DNA from: Erigeron canadensis
Lineage: Eukaryota > Streptophyta > Magnoliopsida > Asterales > Asteraceae
NCBI RefSeq assembly: GCF_010389155.1
Contig: NC_057764.1
Coordinates: 39,874,275-39,938,274 of the forward strand
Direction of reading: 5' to 3'
DNA: 64,000 bases
This document shows positions 20,749-33,447 of this stretch, piece after piece. The notes beneath the pieces were generated by a model. The model was not told the origin of the DNA, made no database searches, and saw only the letters and a program-made list of their open reading frames with translations. The translations under genes were made by a program, and so were the position numbers. Position 1 is the stretch's first letter. Each line of letters begins with the position of its first letter.

Positions 20749-23316
20749 ATGGACTTTGCTTTAGTTGGTTGCATTTTGATTCTAACACTCTTGTTGAAGT
20801 CAAACCTTGGTCAACAGCAAAATCTGCCAATACCCAATTCAGATGAGTTCTTGATTTCCAGTTTTTTTGAAAAAATGGGCTTAAATTCTTCAAAATGTTA
20901 CAATCTTTCTTCATCTGTTTGTTCATGGCAAGCTGTGTTTTGTGATGCTAAACAAGAAAATGTCATTGGTCTTGTTGCTCCTAATTTAGGTCTTACTGGT
21001 CCTATACCTGACAATACTATTGCCAAACTTAAAAAGCTTCAATTTTTAGACTTAAATAGTAATCATATCACTGATTTTTCATCTGATTTTTGGAGCTTAA
21101 CTTCACTTAAATCACTTAATCTTTCAAACAACAAATTTTCAGTCAATCTTTCAACTAACATTGGCAACTTTGTGTCACTTGAAAAACTTGACATTTCTTT
21201 CAACAACTTTTCAGGTCACCTCCCTGATTCATTAAGTTCTCTAGCAAGTTTACAAATGCTTAATCTTAACAGAAATCTGTTTGATTCAATGATTCCATCA
21301 GGATTCATAAAGTGCCACTCTTTGACTTCTGTTGACTTCTCTATGAACAGTTTTCATGGCAGTCTTCCAAAGGGGTTTGACCATGCATTTCCTAAGCTAA
21401 AAAGCTTGAATCTTGCTGGAAATTTGATTAATGGAAGGGGGTCTGATTTTTCAAAGATGGTTTCCTTAACTTATTTGAACATTTCCAAGAATCTTTTTAA
21501 GGGCTCTGTTGTTGAAATATTTCATGGGCCATTGGAAGTGATTGATTTAAGTAGTAATCATTTTGATGGTCATATTTCTCAGGTAAACTTTGATCCATCT
21601 TTTGATTGGTCTCATTTGATTTATCTTGATTTATCTGATAATGAGATTAGTGGAATGTTTTTTAGTAATTTAAGCCAAGCCCATAAGATTAGGCATCTTA
21701 ATCTTGCTAAAAATAGGTTCACAAAACAAAGTTTCATCCACATTGATGAACTTCATAGTTTAGAGTACCTAAACTTGTCGAAAACCAATATAATCGGTCG
21801 AATCGATGACGAAATTTCGACTTTAACTCATCTGAGGACACTTGATCTTTCAAGTAATCATCTTGCTGGTAACATCCCACTTCTGAACTTTAAATCACTA
21901 CAGAACCTTGATCTTTCAAAAAATAACTTAACTGGATACATACCATTGTCTCTGTTGAAAAAGCTACCATGGATGGAAAGATTCAACTTTTCTTACAACA
22001 ATTTGACTCTTTGTGGTTCTGAAGTTCCACTTGAAACCCTGCAATCTGCGTTCATTGGGTCAACAAATAGTTGCCCATTCGCTGCAAACCCAACACTTTT
22101 CAAGAGAAAAGTGCATAAACATAGAGGACTCAAGCTTGCTTTGGGTCTGGCCATCTCGTTAATCTGCTTGCTTCTTGGTTTGCTACTGTTTGCATTTGGG
22201 TGTCGAAAGAAAACAAGAATGTGGGATGCTAAAGAGTCTTGCAATGAAGAAAAATTCATTTCTGGCCCGTTTTCATTTAAAACAGATTCAACCACTTGGG
22301 TAGCAGATGTAAAGGTTGCATCTTTAGTCCCTGTAGTGATCTTTGAGAAGCCGTTGTTGAATTTTACCTTTTCGGATCTTTTATCTGCTACATCAAATTT
22401 CGATAGGGATACCCTTTTGGCTGAAGGGCGGTTTGGACCGGTATATCGTGGTTTTTTGGCTGGTGATGTTCATGTCGCAATTAAGGTCTTGGTTCATGGA
22501 TCCACCATGACTGATCAAGAGGCTGCAAGAGAGCTCGAGTATCTTGGGCATATAAAACACCCGAATCTCGTTCCTTTAATGGGATACTGCATTGCAGGTG
22601 AACAAAGAATCGCAATTTATGATTATATGGAAAATGGAAACTTGCATAACTTGTTGTATGATCTTCCTCTTGGAGTTCAAGTTAATGAAGATTGGAGTAC
22701 CGATGCATGGGAAGAAAATGTCGAAAACGGTATTCAAAACATGGGGTCTGACGCCCTTTTGATCACGTGGCGGTTCAGACACAAGATCGGGCTTGGAACA
22801 GCCCGGGCATTGGCATTTCTCCACCATGGGTGCTCACCACCAATCATTCATAGAGACATTAAGGCGAGTAGTGTTTATCTTGATTACAATCTTGAACCAA
22901 GGTTATCAGACTTTGGTCTCGCAAAAATCTTTGGAAACACTGTTGGTGATGACATGGCTCACGGGTCCCCTGGATATGCGCCACCAGATGACGTGATTAC
23001 TCCAAAATCTGATGTTTATGGATTTGGGGTGATTCTTCTTGAGTTGATTACAGGTAAAAAGCCCGTTGGTGATGACTATCCAGACAATGACACTTTGAAA
23101 GCACAAGATTTGGTTAGTTGGGTTAGAGGGCTCGTAAGGATGAACGCTGGTTCACAAGCCATAGATCCCAAGATTCGAACCACGGGTGATGAATGTCAAA
23201 TGATAGAAGGCTTGAAAATCGGGTATCTGTGCACAGCTGATCTTCCATCTAAGCGGCCAAGTATGCAACAAGTGGTTGGACTTATCAAGGATATCGAACC
23301 AAATATGAGTTTGTGA
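20749..23316 (+). CDS. LRR receptor-like kinase, At2g24230 type, with atypical kinase motifs
   Basis: Single-exon membrane receptor kinase of 855 aa, like the family. Signal peptide about aa 1-21 ([18 protein letters not shown]...), a Cys-pair-flanked N-cap ([19 protein letters not shown]), about a dozen leucine-rich repeats to about aa 430, one transmembrane helix about aa 460-482 ([19 protein letters not shown]), and a kinase domain about aa 548-850. Kinase motifs: glycine loop [11 protein letters not shown], lacking the first Gly; VAIK Lys579; HRD at 701-703; DFG at 721-723. The catalytic-loop Asn is replaced by Ser708 ([12 protein letters not shown]), as I recall for At2g24230. The APE motif reads GYAPPDD (742-748), apparently shorter than in relatives. 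The C-terminal [17 protein letters not shown] is typical. The ligand is unknown. ATG chosen as the first in frame and directly before the signal peptide. Confidence 0.93.
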   Translation: MDFALVGCILILTLLLKSNLGQQQNLPIPNSDEFLISSFFEKMGLNSSKCYNLSSSVCSWQAVFCDAKQENVIGLVAPNLGLTGPIPDNTIAKLKKLQFLDLNSNHITDFSSDFWSLTSLKSLNLSNNKFSVNLSTNIGNFVSLEKLDISFNNFSGHLPDSLSSLASLQMLNLNRNLFDSMIPSGFIKCHSLTSVDFSMNSFHGSLPKGFDHAFPKLKSLNLAGNLINGRGSDFSKMVSLTYLNISKNLFKGSVVEIFHGPLEVIDLSSNHFDGHISQVNFDPSFDWSHLIYLDLSDNEISGMFFSNLSQAHKIRHLNLAKNRFTKQSFIHIDELHSLEYLNLSKTNIIGRIDDEISTLTHLRTLDLSSNHLAGNIPLLNFKSLQNLDLSKNNLTGYIPLSLLKKLPWMERFNFSYNNLTLCGSEVPLETLQSAFIGSTNSCPFAANPTLFKRKVHKHRGLKLALGLAISLICLLLGLLLFAFGCRKKTRMWDAKESCNEEKFISGPFSFKTDSTTWVADVKVASLVPVVIFEKPLLNFTFSDLLSATSNFDRDTLLAEGRFGPVYRGFLAGDVHVAIKVLVHGSTMTDQEAARELEYLGHIKHPNLVPLMGYCIAGEQRIAIYDYMENGNLHNLLYDLPLGVQVNEDWSTDAWEENVENGIQNMGSDALLITWRFRHKIGLGTARALAFLHHGCSPPIIHRDIKASSVYLDYNLEPRLSDFGLAKIFGNTVGDDMAHGSPGYAPPDDVITPKSDVYGFGVILLELITGKKPVGDDYPDNDTLKAQDLVSWVRGLVRMNAGSQAIDPKIRTTGDECQMIEGLKIGYLCTADLPSKRPSMQQVVGLIKDIEPNMSL

Positions 23317-24402
23317 AGAAGTTCAAAGAGTTGGTTTTTGCATACGGCTTCTTGTTACTCATTTTGTTGTTAGAGGCATATGCAAGATTTTCAAGTTGAA
23401 AATGGCTGTAATGAAAGGAAAAAAAAAACAAAAAATCAGAAAAGAAAATATCGTATGAGTTTGTGAGCAAGTTCAAAAAAATATGGCGATGAATGTTCTC
23501 TTTTGCAACCAGTAATATTGACTATCAAGTTACAATCTTTGGCTTGTATCACTGTAAAAAATGCTCCTTCAGTGCAAAAAAGAAGATAGGAAAAATCAAG
23601 AGTTCTAAATTCCAATGAAGTTATAGAATTTTAAAACCATGGGATTTCACTGTTACATAGTGTGTGTGTGTGTGTAGATAATAAGAAAGGGAAGACTTGA
23701 AGAAAAATGGAAGAAAAAGTGAAGATTTTCTAATGAAAAATACTCGACACATTTTTCCTTTAATAACCATGATATTGGTGCTAAAATGTTGATTTTTTAT
23801 GACTGGATATGGCTTAATAACCCCTTATCAAGTCTCTGATTTGAAGCCAATTATACTTGAACTGCTTAAGACCCTTCTTTTGACCTAACCGATCCAAAAC
23901 CAAACCACTTCCAGAGGGCATGGGTTAGGTTTCAAGGATCACCCTCACAGCAAAACCAATAACTGAAATGATAAACCAAAACACCTTAATCTAAGTAGGA
24001 ATACAAGACCAGACCAGACCTAGCAACGGTCTTTGTATGATCCTGTCTTGCGTTCCCTCAAAGTATTTTTCTTAAAAACCCACAATCCACGAACATCAAG
24101 AAAATGTGAAAATGCATTACAATCTACTTCCAAATTGTGAAGTTCTTCACAATTGAGACATCAAATCACAAAGAATTCTATATTCAATCAAGGAAGCCTT
24201 TTATTCATAAAACTCATAGTTCACATTTCAATATTCCTTGTACCTAAAGGATTAAGATCCCTCAGTCAAGTTGGAGGAATCTAAACCCTTAGATTAAAAT
24301 CAAGGGTCATGATTCTCAAGTTGATCAACTTGAGGGGATCCTTTCCTTGTACCAAAATGGCATACTAAGACACCAAAATGGCATACTAAGATATCAAAGG
24401 CT
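23317..24402. other. Spacer between convergent RLK and aminopeptidase genes
   Basis: Contains the two 3' UTRs, a (TG)n microsatellite at 23660-23675 and a 21-bp tandem duplication at 24351-24392 (ACCAAAATGGCATACTAAGA twice) in the aminopeptidase 3' UTR. No coding sequence seen. Confidence 0.75.
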
Positions 24403-27400
24403 TTAAGATGAAGAGTTGAACACAACCCATTCCACCAAAGTCGAGATAGCAAATCCAGTTGCTGCCTTTTTCTTGTCACTCCAAACAGGACCAGCCATGT
24501 CGATATGCAACCATTGTACTTTCTCATCAACAAACTGCAATGAAAAACAGTTTTGGAAACTAGTCAAATATCAAATACTTGCATTATACTTTACAAACAA
24601 TCCAAGGGAGTTTATATTAGGTATACAGAAATTTGACAGAACATGATAAATCTTTCAAGACCAGGATCGACGTATATATATATACATATACATATATATT
24701 TCTCTTGATGATGATCAGAATAGAACTATATGGGTTTCACATAATGTAACCGTATGCAATATTCACTAGAGTACTAGAATAAATCAACCCTTAGTGATCG
24801 TAAATTTATAACAATATGCAAATAGCTAGCTTAAAAGAATTAAAATTTTGATGAGCACTGAATATGGGAATTTCTGTAACTTTCATGGAATGAGTGATAC
24901 CTGCTTCAAGAAAAGAGCTGCAGTAATAGAACCACCCTGACGACCACCAGTGTTAACCATATCCGCTACTCCAGATTTCATTTGCTCCCAATAACTCTCC
25001 TCCATAGGCATCCTCCAAAGTTTTTCTCCGGCGACTTCCGAGGCGGCAACTACCTCCTTTGACAATTCATCACTGGGTGTGAAGATGCCTGTTTTATTTT
25101 TGAAACAAAAAGTTAAAGAATATAAGAAATTTCCAGTTCCTGGTAAATACAAAAAAATGAAACCGTGGAAGGCCTCCCTGTTAATGTGTCAAAAGTCCTT
25201 TTGAGTATGTTCAGAATTCCATTTTCTTTTAGGTATGTTTAGAATCCTGAATGAAACAAAGTTTGATTTCGTTTTCAATCATTTATCAAAATGTCCAAAA
25301 CTACCATTCTAAAAAGTGTTGTAGAGAATGAATGCTTTAACTATGATTTGATAAGCAATATTATCATTTAGCACTTTACCAGTAATTTCATTTTTTTTGT
25401 CAAAATAGTACGAGAAAAGGTACCCACAAGTTCATATCATATCAAATTTGTCATATACCTGCAACTGAGGGACCAAGAGCAACAATGCAGGCTCCAGTTA
25501 AAGTTGCCAAATCAACAATCTGAACAAAACACCATTATGGATGACAGCATAATACAATAATTTAACATGAGAAGCGACAACCCGGTTTTGCCTAAATGAT
25601 TATCTAGGTCATAGTGTAAAAGTATACCCAAAGAGAGAAGCAATGACATTAATGTAAGAAAAAGAATCAAGTTACATTCAATGAGAAAAACAGCTTGAAT
25701 TGTTGCTGAACAAGAAAAGTTACCTTGTCTACACCTTGATTACATGCATATACCAAAGCATCAGCAAGTGTAAGTCTGCCTTCAGCATCAGTGTTGTTAA
25801 CCTAAATTAACAAACCACATAATCAATATATTCAGGTTCTCCATGAATATATCCAATAATGTTTAAGGTTTGTTAGCACTTATCTTTGGTTAATACTTGT
25901 ATCAATTTATTAAAAAAAATCCCCGCATGCCTGTGGGATTTGCTTTTATTGTTGTTTGTCTCAATCTAGTTTCCTTATACCATTAGGTTGCTTGTCTACC
26001 AAAAATTATTTAGCCATTAGCCTATAAATGCAAGATTGCAAGCTATGTTATCATTTTTTATCATTCAACCAAATACAATTACCTTTACTATTCATTGTCA
26101 TGATTAAATGTGTTGCCCCCACCCCCCTTCTCCCAAATACATGTCTGCTTATGTGCTTTACTTGGCACAAAATTCATTTTTTTAACAGAACCGACATACT
26201 AATGATATAAAAAACATGCAAATGTACCTCAATTGTCTTTCCATTTGAGGCAGTTAATATGTCTCCAGGTCTCATACCCGTTCCACTTATCATGTTCTCA
26301 CAAGCTGCCACTATAAAATGAACCTGTAAACGGCAAAAAAACAAACAACATATCAATTGTGGAACTAAAGAGCATTAAAACAAACATACTTTGAATTTGT
26401 GAGAGTAAAAAAATAGCTTGAACTGGAAGCATATTATCTAACCTCTACTCCGGGTGGTTTTATTTGACCGAGGGCTTTTGCAGCACCTAAAACTGCCGAT
26501 GAGCCTCCCATATCAACTTTCATCATCTCTATTGAACAACCAGGTCCCGTCTTAATGTTATAGCCACCGCTGAAAACAAAAAATGAAAAGACAAATTAAT
26601 AACCTATCAAGAGGCATGACTTATTAATTCCATTCTGCTAATAACCAACAAGAATACAATGGTAAGTTCGTGACAGTTGCAGATGAACAGATATTCTTCC
26701 CTTTTATTTAAAACAAGCATGCTTTCACTAACATTTTAATATATATATATATACACACACACACATTTTTTAAGTGGCAATGTGAGCGCTTCAAGAAAGT
26801 TGGGAATGAGTCAATATAGATTTGGGTTGAAATGGATCCTTTTCGGTACATGTCAAAACGGGTCATGGTGTGTTAGGTTGACCTGCAAACACTTACTGGA
26901 TCCGTTGTTAACTTTAAAATAAGTGATGTGTTATTAGTAGTACAATTACTATCTCAACCTTTGAATAAGGCAACTTAAGAGGTTGCATGCATTGAGAATA
27001 GCCATAGGCGACTTTCAACCCGTTTGAACCATAAAAATTTTATTTGGGACATTGAGATAGCACAACTCAAATACACTCATTCATGAGTAAATGATGATGC
27101 TTTCAATATACCATCATTTGTACAAAAAAAAAAAAAGAAGATTGTTACCTATCAAAAGTCAATCCCTTCCCCACCAAAGCCAGCTTGGTCTTGACAGATC
27201 CACTAGGAGGTTTATAACATAAATGGATAAATTTTGGGGGGTTTGTAGAAGCAGCAGCAACACCAAGGTAAGAACCCATTTTTAATTCTTTGCATTGCTC
27301 TGTATCCAAAATCTTTGCTGTCAAAACATCACTATATGTAGCAGCAATCTTTTCAGCCTCCGCTGCTAGTACCTCTGAGGCATAAACATAAACACATTCA

Positions 27401-29605
27401 ATATTATTCGTAATAATTAAGCATTGTTATTAAAAGTATTTAACAAACAATAAGTGAGAAGATATGGATGGCTAACCAGGAGTGAGCACATTAGCAGGTG
27501 CATTTACAAGCTCTTTTGCCAAAATTACTCCTGAGCAAACGTCTTCAGTGTACTTGAGTTTCTTTTCCAGTTCGGGTCCAGTTCCAAGACCAAGAAGTTC
27601 CACAGACTTCAAAGCTGACTTCTTAGACTCAGATTTGAATCTGTTATCTTCATATGTACCCAGCAGCGTACCTATTACATTATAAGAGCCAAATATTCTT
27701 GTTACAGGTCACAATCTCTGCTGTAGAACATCAGTAACAGAGGTGGAAGATGTATTTATCTGAAAACGGGTTAGTTCAGGGTACACTACAACTCCTACGG
27801 GACAAACAAGTAATATTGAATAAACTTGACTAAGAATGAAAAAGGTTCAAATGGTTGAGGCTTGCCCAAAGTGGTTCAAATGCTTACAACCTCCCAATCA
27901 CTTTTAACACAAATTTAAATGGATTTACAACTTTAATGGTATAACTTTTGCAATAAAAAACAAGTGGTGTTTGGATATTTGATTTAAAACTGAGTATCTG
28001 ATGACTGTGACTTAAAGATGTAATAAATCAATTTTCTTAAGATGAATTGTACTTCTAATTTACTAATTATGTAAGGAACAGAAAATAAATTATGACCCTA
28101 CGTACATCTGTTAGTTATAAATATGGATACAAAAACGTTGATGGGCCAATTAGACCCATTTGATCCGTTGCTCAACCCAACCCACGCCATGCACAGTGAA
28201 ACCATATTACAACCTTTAACTAAAAAATATGGTAAAACTAACCTTTTGCTAGTGCTGAAGCAATGGCGATTTTTGATTCATAAGTTAAGCCTTCTAAAGA
28301 AGCAAGTGCAATGGCAACATTGTTAGCTTGTGAAGCCTTTGCAGCTGATGCAACAGATTCACCAAGACTGTGGTAAGCTACAGTTGATGAACCCGTGGAG
28401 CCCTTTCCAAGCCCAATCAAGCTGACCCGTTTGGACCCAAGACCTGCGAGCCTAATAACAGTTGACTGTCCAGTCTTTCCAGTGAAATCTTCTTCAACAG
28501 ATACTTCGGACAATAATCCACCTAATTGTGAATCTAGTTTCTTTAAGATTGGGTTTTGGAATTTTGAGTTCTCATCTTTTAACATGTCTTTTTCTGTGAC
28601 ACCAACTGCTAGTATATCTCCTTTCCATTCTACCAAATCAGTTTCTTTTGCGGAGAAAGAGATCTTTCATGTTTCAAGAAAAAAGATAAGAAAGCTTTAG
28701 TCTTGATATCAATCCAAAAACTCAATTTTTTGAGATGATTCTACAACAAGCAATCTAAGTATACTTAGAACATGACACAGATCAAGAAATAATCACTTAT
28801 GGAACTTAACATCGTTTTCCTCGTTAATGAAATGGAACCTTAATATCAGTTAAGAAATCATATAACTCTAACTATGAGCATTTACATAGGATAAAAAGAT
28901 TTCGTTATTATGTATATATAAAAATAAATACAAGTTTATGGTTTCCATTCCACCGACAAATATATATTCCAATTAGACACAGGGTAAGTTCTTATTAAAA
29001 ATGAGCATGGAAAGAAACCGACCGGGTTTCTAAATTTCAGGCACATAGTCGCTTGTTATCTAAGAAATTACAACTTAACAACAAAAAGGATAATCAGAAT
29101 GGTATCTAGGTAATTCAAGGTTATAACTATATTTTTACCATTCACAACAAAACAAATATAGCACAATTTTCATATACATAAGCAGTAAAAAGATATATAA
29201 ATCTTTAGTCTTTACATAACTGAATCACAACATAATACAATAAAGATCAGATTATTTCACAACTTGGTTTATGGACAGCACAAGAAACTAATCAATCATC
29301 TAAAATTAACACACCCCATGTGAAAATAATCAAGAAAATGATGAAAAACAAGAAAAAGGAAGGACCTTTGGGTGATCAATTTGGGCAGGAAGAGTGAGGC
29401 CAAGAGTGGCCTTAGAAATAACATGAGCCATTCTTTTGTTTCTGGAAAAACCACAAGACAATAGATTGTTTTGATATGTTTTTGTATTTGTGATTGAAAA
29501 GCAAGTGGATCTTAATAAAATGGAAGATGAAGTGAATAGAGCGAAGGAAGAGGAAGAAGAAGAATGGGCTGCAATTTTAATGATTGCAGCTGCTGCTGAT
29601 GCCAT
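24403..29605 (-). CDS. LAP2: Leucine aminopeptidase, chloroplastic (peptidase family M17)
   Basis: Hexameric dizinc enzyme that removes N-terminal Leu/Met from peptides. Exons, in order of translation: 29366-29605, 28243-28663, 27477-27671, 27149-27374, 26443-26569, 26228-26323, 25724-25801, 25459-25519, 24901-25088, 24403-24534. All phases match, giving 587 aa, similar to plant LAPs. Exon 1 encodes a Ser/Ala-rich transit peptide ([20 protein letters not shown]) with an Arg/Lys-containing end. The catalytic domain has KGLTFDSGGYNIK (metal ligands Lys355 and Asp360, catalytic Lys367), KVDMGG (Asp380) and the M17 signature NTDAEGRL (438-445; Asp440 and Glu442 ligands, Arg444 catalytic), so it should be active. 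The symbol is uncertain: Arabidopsis LAP2 and LAP3 are near-equal matches, and some plants have a wound-induced LAP-A with the same architecture. A TATA-like CTATAAATA lies only 25-35 bp upstream of this ATG, so the leader would be very short. Confidence 0.95.
26739..26764. repeat. (AT)n(AC)n compound microsatellite
   Basis: Alternating AT run followed directly by alternating AC, in a LAP intron. Confidence 0.9.
26775..27090. repeat. Dispersed GGGTCAAA-type repeat, copy in a LAP intron
   Basis: Contains GGGTTGAAATGGATCC, TGTCAAAACGGGTCATG and the segment TTTGAATAAGGCAACTTAAG...GAGGTTGCATGCATT. The last recurs in recognisable form in a TMN7 intron at about 35065-35105 (TTTGAATATAGGCAAGTAAGAGG...). 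Lower-similarity relatives with TGGGTYAA motifs lie at 12340-12620, 42610-42680, 44550-44630, 52450-52760 and 53340-53380, all in introns. Family and mechanism are not identified. Confidence 0.6.
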
Positions 29606-29639
29606 TAGTGAAATAGATGATGAGGTTTATTTATAGGAG

Positions 29640-29692
29640 TTTGGGTTGGGTCGGGTTGGGTCGGGGCTTGGGTTTGGGTTTGGATTGGGTGA
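29640..29692 (+). promoter_or_regulatory. G-run cluster upstream of the aminopeptidase (possible G-quadruplex)
   Basis: The plus strand, which is the template strand for this gene, has at least eight GGG or GGGG runs in about 53 bp, separated by 2-4 nt (GGGTTGGGTCGGGTTGGGTC then GGGG..TTGGGTTTGGG). This satisfies the simple G3+N1-7 quadruplex pattern. It starts 35 bp upstream of the LAP ATG. Formation and function are inferred. Confidence 0.6.
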
Positions 29693-32600
29693 AATAAAAG
29701 GCGTGGAGATGGGGTGTTTATGTCATCATCGTCAAGTGACTCACTAGTCACTGCACGGATTACACCCATACGAGAGGTTACTTATGTAACGTGACGGCGA
29801 GTGATGATTTGTTAATATGTAAAAAGGTATGGATATAGATATAAATTTAGGAAAATGATTAATCAACTTAATTGTTGTGTCTAAATATATGTCTAAAACT
29901 TTAAGAATTTAACATGTGGATTTTACTAATTCTCTTTTCAAAATTTACCCTCTGATTTTTCCACATGACATCATCTTACAATTAGGCACATCTTTAGGCA
30001 AACCAATTAAGCCAAAACCTTTTTCATCACATTGTTTGGATTTCATTTTGATTAGGGAAGGAAGGAAGGAAGGTTGAGGAGAGATCATACAAAAAAAATA
30101 AAAATAGGTAGGTGTTAGGAAATGTTTATGGTGTGAGCGGTTATCAGGATAGTTATAGAAACATGGGTATCTTCGTTTTTTTAAAGACAGGAAGTTTAAG
30201 AAGAAAAAATAGTGGATTTGCTTTATAGGGTATTTAAATAACAGTAAAATAATAAATTGATTTTTCTACATGTATCATCTAACAGTTATGAGAATTTTAA
30301 GTTATTAATTTAAAAGGATTGATTATTTCCCTACAAGAAGATCATAAAAAATAAAAATATAACACATAACAGAGATCGTAGCAAAGAGAATGAATATCTA
30401 AAAGAAAATAATTACATTATTTGGTCCAAACAAAAAACAAATATAAGAATGATATAAATATAAAAAAAGTAATACAAACTTTTTTGTAAAAAAAAATACA
30501 TAAATATAATTATTCTATCTTAATATAAATAATTAAAAGTAATCTATGAAAATCCATGAGAAAAAAGTTTCATTTTCATGAAATATTGAGAATGAAAGTG
30601 TTTCTCTTTCTATAATGAGTGTTTCCCTTTCTATAATGCCACCAAACAAGATAAATTATTCTCCTTTTATTTTCATCTTTTTCAGCGTTTTCATGTCATC
30701 CTATACCAAATACCCTTATGCAATCTCTTTTTCATGAAAGAAAATATATATAGAAAAAAAGGTTTTATTATCTTAGGTAGCACATACCGCATTGAGCTTG
30801 TATCCGGTGAAGTACCATCCTGACATATGAATTATGGAGCTTTAGATATATTTTCTTTACTTGTTTTTAAATAATATCTATAACATTTTATACATGTAGT
30901 ATAAATAAATTATATATCATGTATAAAAATGTATTTTTGAATAATATGTATAACATTTTATACATGTAATTATAAATTATTGACATCATTCTAAAGATCA
31001 ATATTAAGTTATTAACAAAACCTTTATACTAAGATACTACCTTATTAAAGATGTCTATATAAAGGTGTTGTATCATCTTAATTTTTGCCTTTCATGTCTT
31101 GTTTAGATTGTTGCATTTGACTTGGAGGTTATAAAAGGTTGTATATATCTTAACTCTAATCTGAATTGATTGATTATGCTACTCAAACAGTCAAACTTAT
31201 ATGGTAAACATGTTTTCGAGCAGTAAGGGTAAACATAAACGATAAATAGTCCATTTATAACCATGGCTCATTTAATCATATAATCCAAACTCATGTGTGA
31301 AGTTCATAAATTGTTTCATGTCATATAGTGAATTTCCACCGTCGATCTCCTAAAATACAAAAACCTTGCCTGTGTCAAATGGGACATATTTTTGAGTTTT
31401 AAACTTACAAAACCAATATCAATATGTTCTTTTGTCCATTTGGATCGTTTTCATAATTATGAAGAACATGATTGTAAATATTAAAAGGGGAAAAGGGGAC
31501 GCCATTCCTAGACAAATAAACCAACGTAACAAAAATCATAATGAACGAAAATAGTTAACATAGTTTAATGGGTAAAGTTTAAATCAATAACTTTCAACAT
31601 ACACCATAGACAGTTCTTTGTAATTCACTCTACATTGGCCAAGTCAACTTAATAATAATAAATTAACTTTGATTCGAATAGACAATTTTGTATTGGTTAG
31701 CCTACTCATCATGTTTAGGAGAAAACGTTTATCTTGGCCATTGGGCCAATGCTGACTAGCCATGTCAATTTTATATTAATCAACATCTAAATCTAAACAA
31801 AAACTTAGAAAAACAATAATTACTTAATTAGTAGATAAGATGACTTTAATTATTTTATGAGAATAAAATATAATGGAGTTCAAATGGAATAATTAGAAAG
31901 GAGGGAATGAATAAACCTGTACCTGATGCATGCACTAAAACCTACTTTTATTGGTTTTTCATAATTATTGATTGAACAAAGAAATAAGGGAGAAGAAAAA
32001 AAATAGAATAGAAAAATATAATCTTAAGAGTGACACACTTTTAAAAATCATACGACTCTTTATAAAATTTAAATACAAAAACTTACTATAGGTGACTTGT
32101 GTTGGATAAAGCTCTACAACACTATATGTAACATCTCTTATATCATTTTGTATACTAAACTATATGGCCAAAAAGACTTAAACACCCATTTACTAAATTC
32201 GTAACTTATTATTTTTTTTTTTTTAAACTTACGTATCTGAAAAGGTAAATGCCTTAGACCATGAGAAATTGAGATTCAATCCTTGGTCTCCAAATTAATA
32301 TCTAATCTCCTAGAACCCCTAAAGTAGGCCCAACCACCCAGGTGACCCCTTGATCTAAGACCAAGTGTTTTTTCTTTCAGAAAATGATTAATCCTCTTAA
32401 CAAAATCTTTTAAAAGTCTTCTTAACTATAAGTTATAATATGTGTCAAAATCAAGAGTTAGGATTAACAAAGAGAGTTAGTATGATACACATATTTCGAG
32501 TCTTGGGTTTCTCATTTCAAAGTATTTTCCATGAAGAAGGGGTTGGAGGTCCAACGATTTGTTGGTTAAAATTGTCTCCAACATGTCTAAATCGAAATTA

Positions 32601-33447
32601 ACTTTAAAAAAAAAAAAAAAAGAATAGTTAGAAAGATTATCATTTTCCTTTTCCTAACTTATTTTCATCATCACAAATCACAAACTGATAATAGATTTTT
32701 ATTATCTTATTCATTTTCGGTATACACAAAGAAAAAGATTATTCACAAAAATCATTATTTATTAGAATTAATAATTCTCAACCATCATATGTAATCTTTA
32801 TCCAATTAACTCCTACTATAACTTATTGCTGTCAATGTTCAAAAAAAAAAAAAAAACTTACTGCTGTTCAAAAAAAAAAAAAAAAAAAATCCTATAATTT
32901 ACGGGTACATCCGTCTAACTAAGATGAAAACAAACATAACCATTGTATTCTCCACTAGAAAAGATTCATGTTCCACAACGGATTTCATGAATCACGACAG
33001 TCTCGCCATTCCCAATAGCGTGAGGCCGTGAGCTGTGGCAGTTTGGCAAGTTTGTGCCTTTGTGGCAGCAGTTTTGGTAATCCTTTCACAGAGGCAGGCA
33101 GGTCTTAGGGGTAGAAGCACACAACCCGAAAGATATAGAATACAGTTTCATCTCATTAATAGAAAGACGATCAATTTCAGCAGTAAAATTTCATAATCCT
33201 CTGATACATATAATCAATGAACAATAACAAAAAAGATTCCCTGAGAATCCTCTCTCAAATCTCTACATACATATTATGCAGGGACATATGATTATAACAA
33301 AAATTATCCATCCAACGAAATTCAAGTAGCAAAATGCCCGGTTCGGGAAACAATTTGTATAACTAAACATCATCAATAAAGTAGCCTAATTTCCTATAAA
33401 ATATCAAGAAGCTACGTATTACTAACCATTCCTTCATTAACCAACAA
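29693..33447. other. Gene-free spacer between LAP and TMN7
   Basis: AT-rich. Visible: a short (GGAA)n run near 30056, a repeated TATAACATTTTATACATGTA pair (about 30880 and 30948), a candidate SINE-like B box GAGATTCAATCC at about 32270, and two A-runs of 16-21 bp near 32840-32890, each preceded by TGCTGT...TTC. The right 300 bp is presumed TMN7 3' UTR. No coding exon seen. Confidence 0.7.

Noticed and set aside
32822..32890. Retrotransposon poly(A) tails marking an insertion
   Set aside because: Two A-runs follow near-identical TGCTGT...TTC words, but no retroelement body lies upstream. More likely a slippage-prone duplication.
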